This document shows positions 40,103 to 42,224 of a stretch of DNA of 42,224 bases, in pieces. Position 1 is the stretch's first letter. Each line of letters opens with the position of its first letter. The notes under the pieces are model-generated. The model did not search any database and was not told the origin of the DNA. It saw only the letters and a list, made by a program, of their open reading frames with translations. The stretch covers positions 1 to 42,224 of the forward strand of contig NZ_CANTKB010000026.1 of the NCBI RefSeq assembly GCF_947654165.1. Reading direction: 5' to 3'. Both the position numbers and the translations under genes were made by a program. The DNA is from an uncultured Blautia sp. (GTDB lineage: Bacteria > Bacillota > Clostridia > Lachnospirales > Lachnospiraceae).

Positions 40103-41131
40103 ATGGAAACACAAAAAGATGTACTGATATTAGCGATAGAAAGTTCCTGTGATGAGACAGCGGCGTCTGTGGTAAAGAATGGAAGAACTGTTTTATCAAA
40201 TGTTATTTCTTCTCAGATTGATCTTCATAAATTATATGGAGGTGTGGTGCCGGAAATTGCATCCAGAAAGCATATTGAGAAGATTAACCAGGTGATTGAA
40301 GAGGCATTGAAAGAGGCAGAGACAGAACTGGATGATCTGGACGCAATTGGCGTCACATATGGACCTGGATTAGTAGGGGCACTTCTGGTAGGCGTGGCAG
40401 AGGCAAAAGCCATCAGCTTTGCAAAAAATATCCCGTTGGTAGGAGTTCATCATATCGAGGGTCATATATCTGCCAATTATATTGAAAATCCAGATCTGGA
40501 GCCACCGTTTCTCTGTCTGGTGGTTTCCGGGGGACATACACATCTTGTGATCGTAAAAGATTACGGGGAATTTGAAATCCTGGGAAGAACCAGAGACGAT
40601 GCAGCGGGAGAAGCATTTGATAAAGTGGCGAGAGCAATCGGATTAGGATATCCGGGCGGTCCGAAGATTGATAGATTGTCAAAACAGGGCAATGCCTATG
40701 CCATGGATTTTCCAAAAGCAAAGGTGGCAGATGCTCCATATGATTTCAGCTTCAGCGGTGTGAAATCGGCAGTTCTGAATCATTTAAATAAGTGCAGGAT
40801 GCAGGGAGAACCTATTGTGGAGGCGGACATTGCTGCTTCTTTCCAGAGATGTGTGGTGGAAGTTCTGGTAGAGCATGCGATTTTGGCGGCGAAGGATTAT
40901 CATATCTCAAAACTGGCCATTGCAGGTGGCGTTGCTTCCAATCAGACTTTGCGAAGTGCCATGGAGAAAGCGTGTCAGGAGAACGGGATCCAATTTTACC
41001 ACCCGTCACCAATCTTATGTACCGATAATGCGGCAATGATCGGGGCGGCAGCTTATTATGAGTATTTAAAAGGAACCAGGCACGGATGGGATTTGAATGC
41101 AGTGCCAAATTTAAAATTAGGAGAGAGATAG
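40103..41131 (+). CDS. tsaD: tRNA N6-adenosine threonylcarbamoyltransferase
   Basis: 342 residues. Catalytic subunit of t6A37 synthesis. ASKHA fold: LAIESSCDETAASVV, the metal-binding HHIEGHISANY, VSGGHTHLVIV, GYPGGPKIDRLSK and the C-terminal CTDNAAMIGAAAYYEY. GAGGAGGAATAGAGC holds the RBS, overlapping the end of rnz, so the two genes are translationally linked. With tsaE and tsaB upstream, three of the four t6A genes are here; the carbamoyl-AMP synthase tsaC/sua5 is not in the window. Confidence 0.97.
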   Translation: METQKDVLILAIESSCDETAASVVKNGRTVLSNVISSQIDLHKLYGGVVPEIASRKHIEKINQVIEEALKEAETELDDLDAIGVTYGPGLVGALLVGVAEAKAISFAKNIPLVGVHHIEGHISANYIENPDLEPPFLCLVVSGGHTHLVIVKDYGEFEILGRTRDDAAGEAFDKVARAIGLGYPGGPKIDRLSKQGNAYAMDFPKAKVADAPYDFSFSGVKSAVLNHLNKCRMQGEPIVEADIAASFQRCVVEVLVEHAILAAKDYHISKLAIAGGVASNQTLRSAMEKACQENGIQFYHPSPILCTDNAAMIGAAAYYEYLKGTRHGWDLNAVPNLKLGER

Positions 41132-41141
41132 GAGACTGGGT

Positions 41142-41831
41142 ATGAAGTGTACAGCAATCGTCCTGGCAGCAGGACAGGGGAAACGAATGAACAGTAGTGT
41201 GCAGAAACAATTTCTTATGCTGAAAGGGAAACCCCTGCTGTACTACAGTCTGGCCTGTTTCCAGAAAAGTAAAGATATTGAAGATATTATCCTGGTAACG
41301 GGAAAGGAATGTATAGATTTCTGTAAACAGGAAATTATAGAACTGTACGGTTTTACAAAAGTAAGCAAGGTGGTAGCAGGAGGAAAAGAGAGATACGATT
41401 CTGTGTATGCAGGTCTTTGTGCTTGTGAAGACACAGATTATGTATTTATTCATGACGGTGCACGGCCTTTTGTTACAGAAGAGATTATAAGCAGGGCAAA
41501 AGATGCGGTTTTGGAATTTCAGGCTTGCATTGTGGGAATGCCTTCCAAAGATACGGTAAAGATTGCAGATGCGGATCAGATGGTGAAGGAGACTCCAAAC
41601 AGAAGTACAGTCTGGAACATTCAGACGCCACAGGCATTTTCTTATACTCTTATTAAAGAAGCACATGAGATTGCAAGAACACAGAATATGGAAGCAATCA
41701 CGGATGATGCCATGGTAGTAGAAACGTATAAAAACGCACCTGTCCGTCTGGTAGAAGGGGCTTATGAGAACATAAAAATCACGACACCAGAGGATATTTT
41801 AATAGCAGAAAAATTTCTTGAAAAAAATTAA
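41142..41831 (+). CDS. ispD: 2-C-methyl-D-erythritol 4-phosphate cytidylyltransferase
   Basis: 229 residues. It joins CTP to MEP in the non-mevalonate isoprenoid pathway. Nucleotide-binding VLAAGQGKRMNSSVQKQFL at the start, VFIHDGARPFVTEEI, the NRSTVWNIQTPQAF segment with the substrate-binding Arg/Thr, and TDDAMVVE near the C-terminus. It starts 10 bp after tsaD with GGAGA as RBS and is probably the last gene of the rnz-tsaD-ispD unit. No T-rich terminator follows; the tRNA promoter palindrome comes next. Confidence 0.95.
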   Translation: MKCTAIVLAAGQGKRMNSSVQKQFLMLKGKPLLYYSLACFQKSKDIEDIILVTGKECIDFCKQEIIELYGFTKVSKVVAGGKERYDSVYAGLCACEDTDYVFIHDGARPFVTEEIISRAKDAVLEFQACIVGMPSKDTVKIADADQMVKETPNRSTVWNIQTPQAFSYTLIKEAHEIARTQNMEAITDDAMVVETYKNAPVRLVEGAYENIKITTPEDILIAEKFLEKN

Positions 41832-41836
41832 AAAAA

Positions 41837-41869
41837 AGTATTGACATTTCTTGTCAATACATGGTAATA
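41837..41869 (+). promoter_or_regulatory. Promoter of the tRNA-Ser pair, with -35 in a palindrome
   Basis: TTGACA (41840-41845), 18-bp spacer, TAATAT (41864-41869). The -35 box is inside a perfect 9-bp inverted repeat, GTATTGACA (41837-41845) and TGTCAATAC (41851-41859), with a 5-bp loop. Confidence 0.7.
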
Positions 41870-41898
41870 TACTACCTGTCGCTAACACAACAGCATAC

Positions 41899-41984
41899 GG
41901 AGAGATATCGAAGTGGTCATAACGAGGCGGTCTTGAAAACCGTTTGTCCGCAAGGGCGCGTGGGTTCGAATCCCACTCTCTCCG
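41899..41984 (+). tRNA. tRNA-Ser (anticodon UGA)
   Basis: Acceptor arm GGAGAGA (41899-41905) pairs with TCTCTCC (41977-41983), discriminator G. The anticodon arm GCGGT-CTTGAAA-ACCGT gives anticodon TGA, reading UCA and related serine codons. A long variable arm (TTTGTCCGCAAGGGCGC region) marks a type II tRNA, and the T loop GGGTTCGAATCCC is standard. CCA is not encoded. Confidence 0.95.
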
Positions 41985-41985
41985 C

Positions 41986-41999
41986 TTCGGGAAACCGAA
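41986..41999 (+). other. GAAA-tetraloop hairpin in the tRNA-Ser(UGA) trailer
   Basis: TTCGG pairs with CCGAA around GAAA, starting two bases after the discriminator. A similar element follows the second tRNA. There is no T-run, so it is more likely a processing or stability signal than a terminator. Confidence 0.5.
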
Positions 42000-42022
42000 T
42001 ATAGATTTTAGAATCAGGCTAA

Positions 42023-42111
42023 GGAGAAATACCCAAGAGGCTGAAGGGGCTCCCCTGGAAAGGGAGTAGGTCGTTAATAGCGGCGCGAGGGTTCAAATCC
42101 CTCTTTCTCCG
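42023..42111 (+). tRNA. tRNA-Ser (anticodon GGA)
   Basis: Acceptor arm GGAGAAA (42023-42029) pairs with TTTCTCC (42104-42110), discriminator G. The anticodon arm CTCCC-CTGGAAA-GGGAG gives anticodon GGA for UCC/UCU. A long variable arm follows (TAGGTCGTTAATAGCGGCGC), then a GGGTTCAAATCCC T arm. No encoded CCA. It shares the promoter of the first tRNA. Confidence 0.95.
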
Positions 42112-42114
42112 CTG

Positions 42115-42128
42115 ACAGCGAAAGCTGT
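42115..42128 (+). other. GAAA-tetraloop hairpin in the tRNA-Ser(GGA) trailer
   Basis: ACAGC pairs with GCTGT around GAAA, four bases after the discriminator G. Confidence 0.45.
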
Positions 42129-42160
42129 TGAAAAGAAGTTAAAAAATTTCAAAAAAAGTC

Positions 42161-42189
42161 TTGACAGATCTGCTCAGATGTGATAATCT
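42161..42189 (+). promoter_or_regulatory. Strong promoter at the right edge
   Basis: TTGACA (42161-42166), 17-bp spacer, TAATCT (42184-42189; TGATAAT overlaps). CTGTCGC follows at 42197-42203, the same heptamer seen after the tRNA -10 box (41875-41881), and CTGTC pairs with GACAG (42208-42212). It probably drives another stable RNA outside the window. Confidence 0.6.
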
Positions 42190-42224
42190 AGACTGGCTGT
42201 CGCAAAAGACAGAAACGAGCGGAA

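Noticed and set aside
40812..41666. Minus-strand 284-residue reading frame over tsaD/ispD
   Set aside because: It overlaps two clear genes on the other strand, and its Cys/Phe/His-rich composition is typical of antisense reading.
42190..42224. Start of a 16S rRNA operon
   Set aside because: A strong promoter and leader are visible, but no rRNA sequence is reached before the window ends, so the product cannot be named.

Overview
This window looks like a chromosomal segment of a gut Firmicute of the family Lachnospiraceae (the Blautia / Ruminococcus gnavus / Dorea neighbourhood; the genus cannot be fixed by eye). Reasons: moderately low GC, AGGAGG-type ribosome binding sites, very regular TTGNNN-N17-TATAAT promoters, a DUF6472 mini-protein, a TetM-like GTPase fused to a NYN nuclease, a DUF1846 protein, an anaerobic sulfatase-maturase-type radical SAM enzyme and an HprK-Glk pair. 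Most of the window is core or near-core chromosome. No prophage, insertion sequence, CRISPR array or integrase was seen.

Layout. 1-485: non-coding island with a phased repeat array, a long hairpin and a terminator. 486-4200: formimidoylglutamase (minus), then an SLC13-type permease and a MATE exporter. 4284-7703: the TetM-like GTPase/NYN fusion and a membrane-anchored MerR regulator with its own 19-bp-spacer promoter. 7704-8838: a second copy of the phased array, running into a decayed padR / FtsW-RodA-like operon. 8946-13486: a GreA-family factor, then a phosphate module (Na/Pi cotransporter with PhoU domain behind a four-site Pho-box-like promoter, then a PhoB/PhoR-type pair). 13497-16315: TrkA/TrkH potassium uptake (minus). 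16495-18872: DUF6472 protein, ProA, CPBP membrane protease. 18952-22190: an XRE regulator with three matching operator-like sites, DUF3169 protein and an ABC exporter. 22253-25399: NagB (minus), anSME-like radical SAM enzyme, GalE. 25474-33018: DUF1846 protein (minus), FtsH, UvrC, HprK, glucokinase. 33095-37018: class A PBP (minus), YigZ, cyclophilin (minus). 37152-41831: tRNA t6A genes tsaE, tsaB and tsaD with rimI, RNase Z, a small zinc-ribbon protein and ispD. 41899-42224: two tRNA-Ser genes and a further strong promoter running off the end.

The most unusual signal is the pair of non-coding arrays at 57-353 and 7744-8039. Each has exactly six 35-bp units of the form TAGG-N27-CCTA separated by 17-18 bp, giving a strict 52-53 bp period with half-sites alternating in orientation every 31 and 21-22 bp (about 3 and 2 helical turns). 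The N27 and spacer sequences vary, and several neighbouring half-sites extend into 10-13 bp pairings that include G-U-compatible changes. I do not recognise a named element with this geometry.

The second candidate for a new system is the GTPase-NYN fusion. It joins a ribosome A-site GTPase module to a nuclease domain resembling YacP/Rae1, itself an A-site mRNA endonuclease. Its ribosome binding site lies inside an inverted repeat, and a membrane-tethered MerR regulator follows it.
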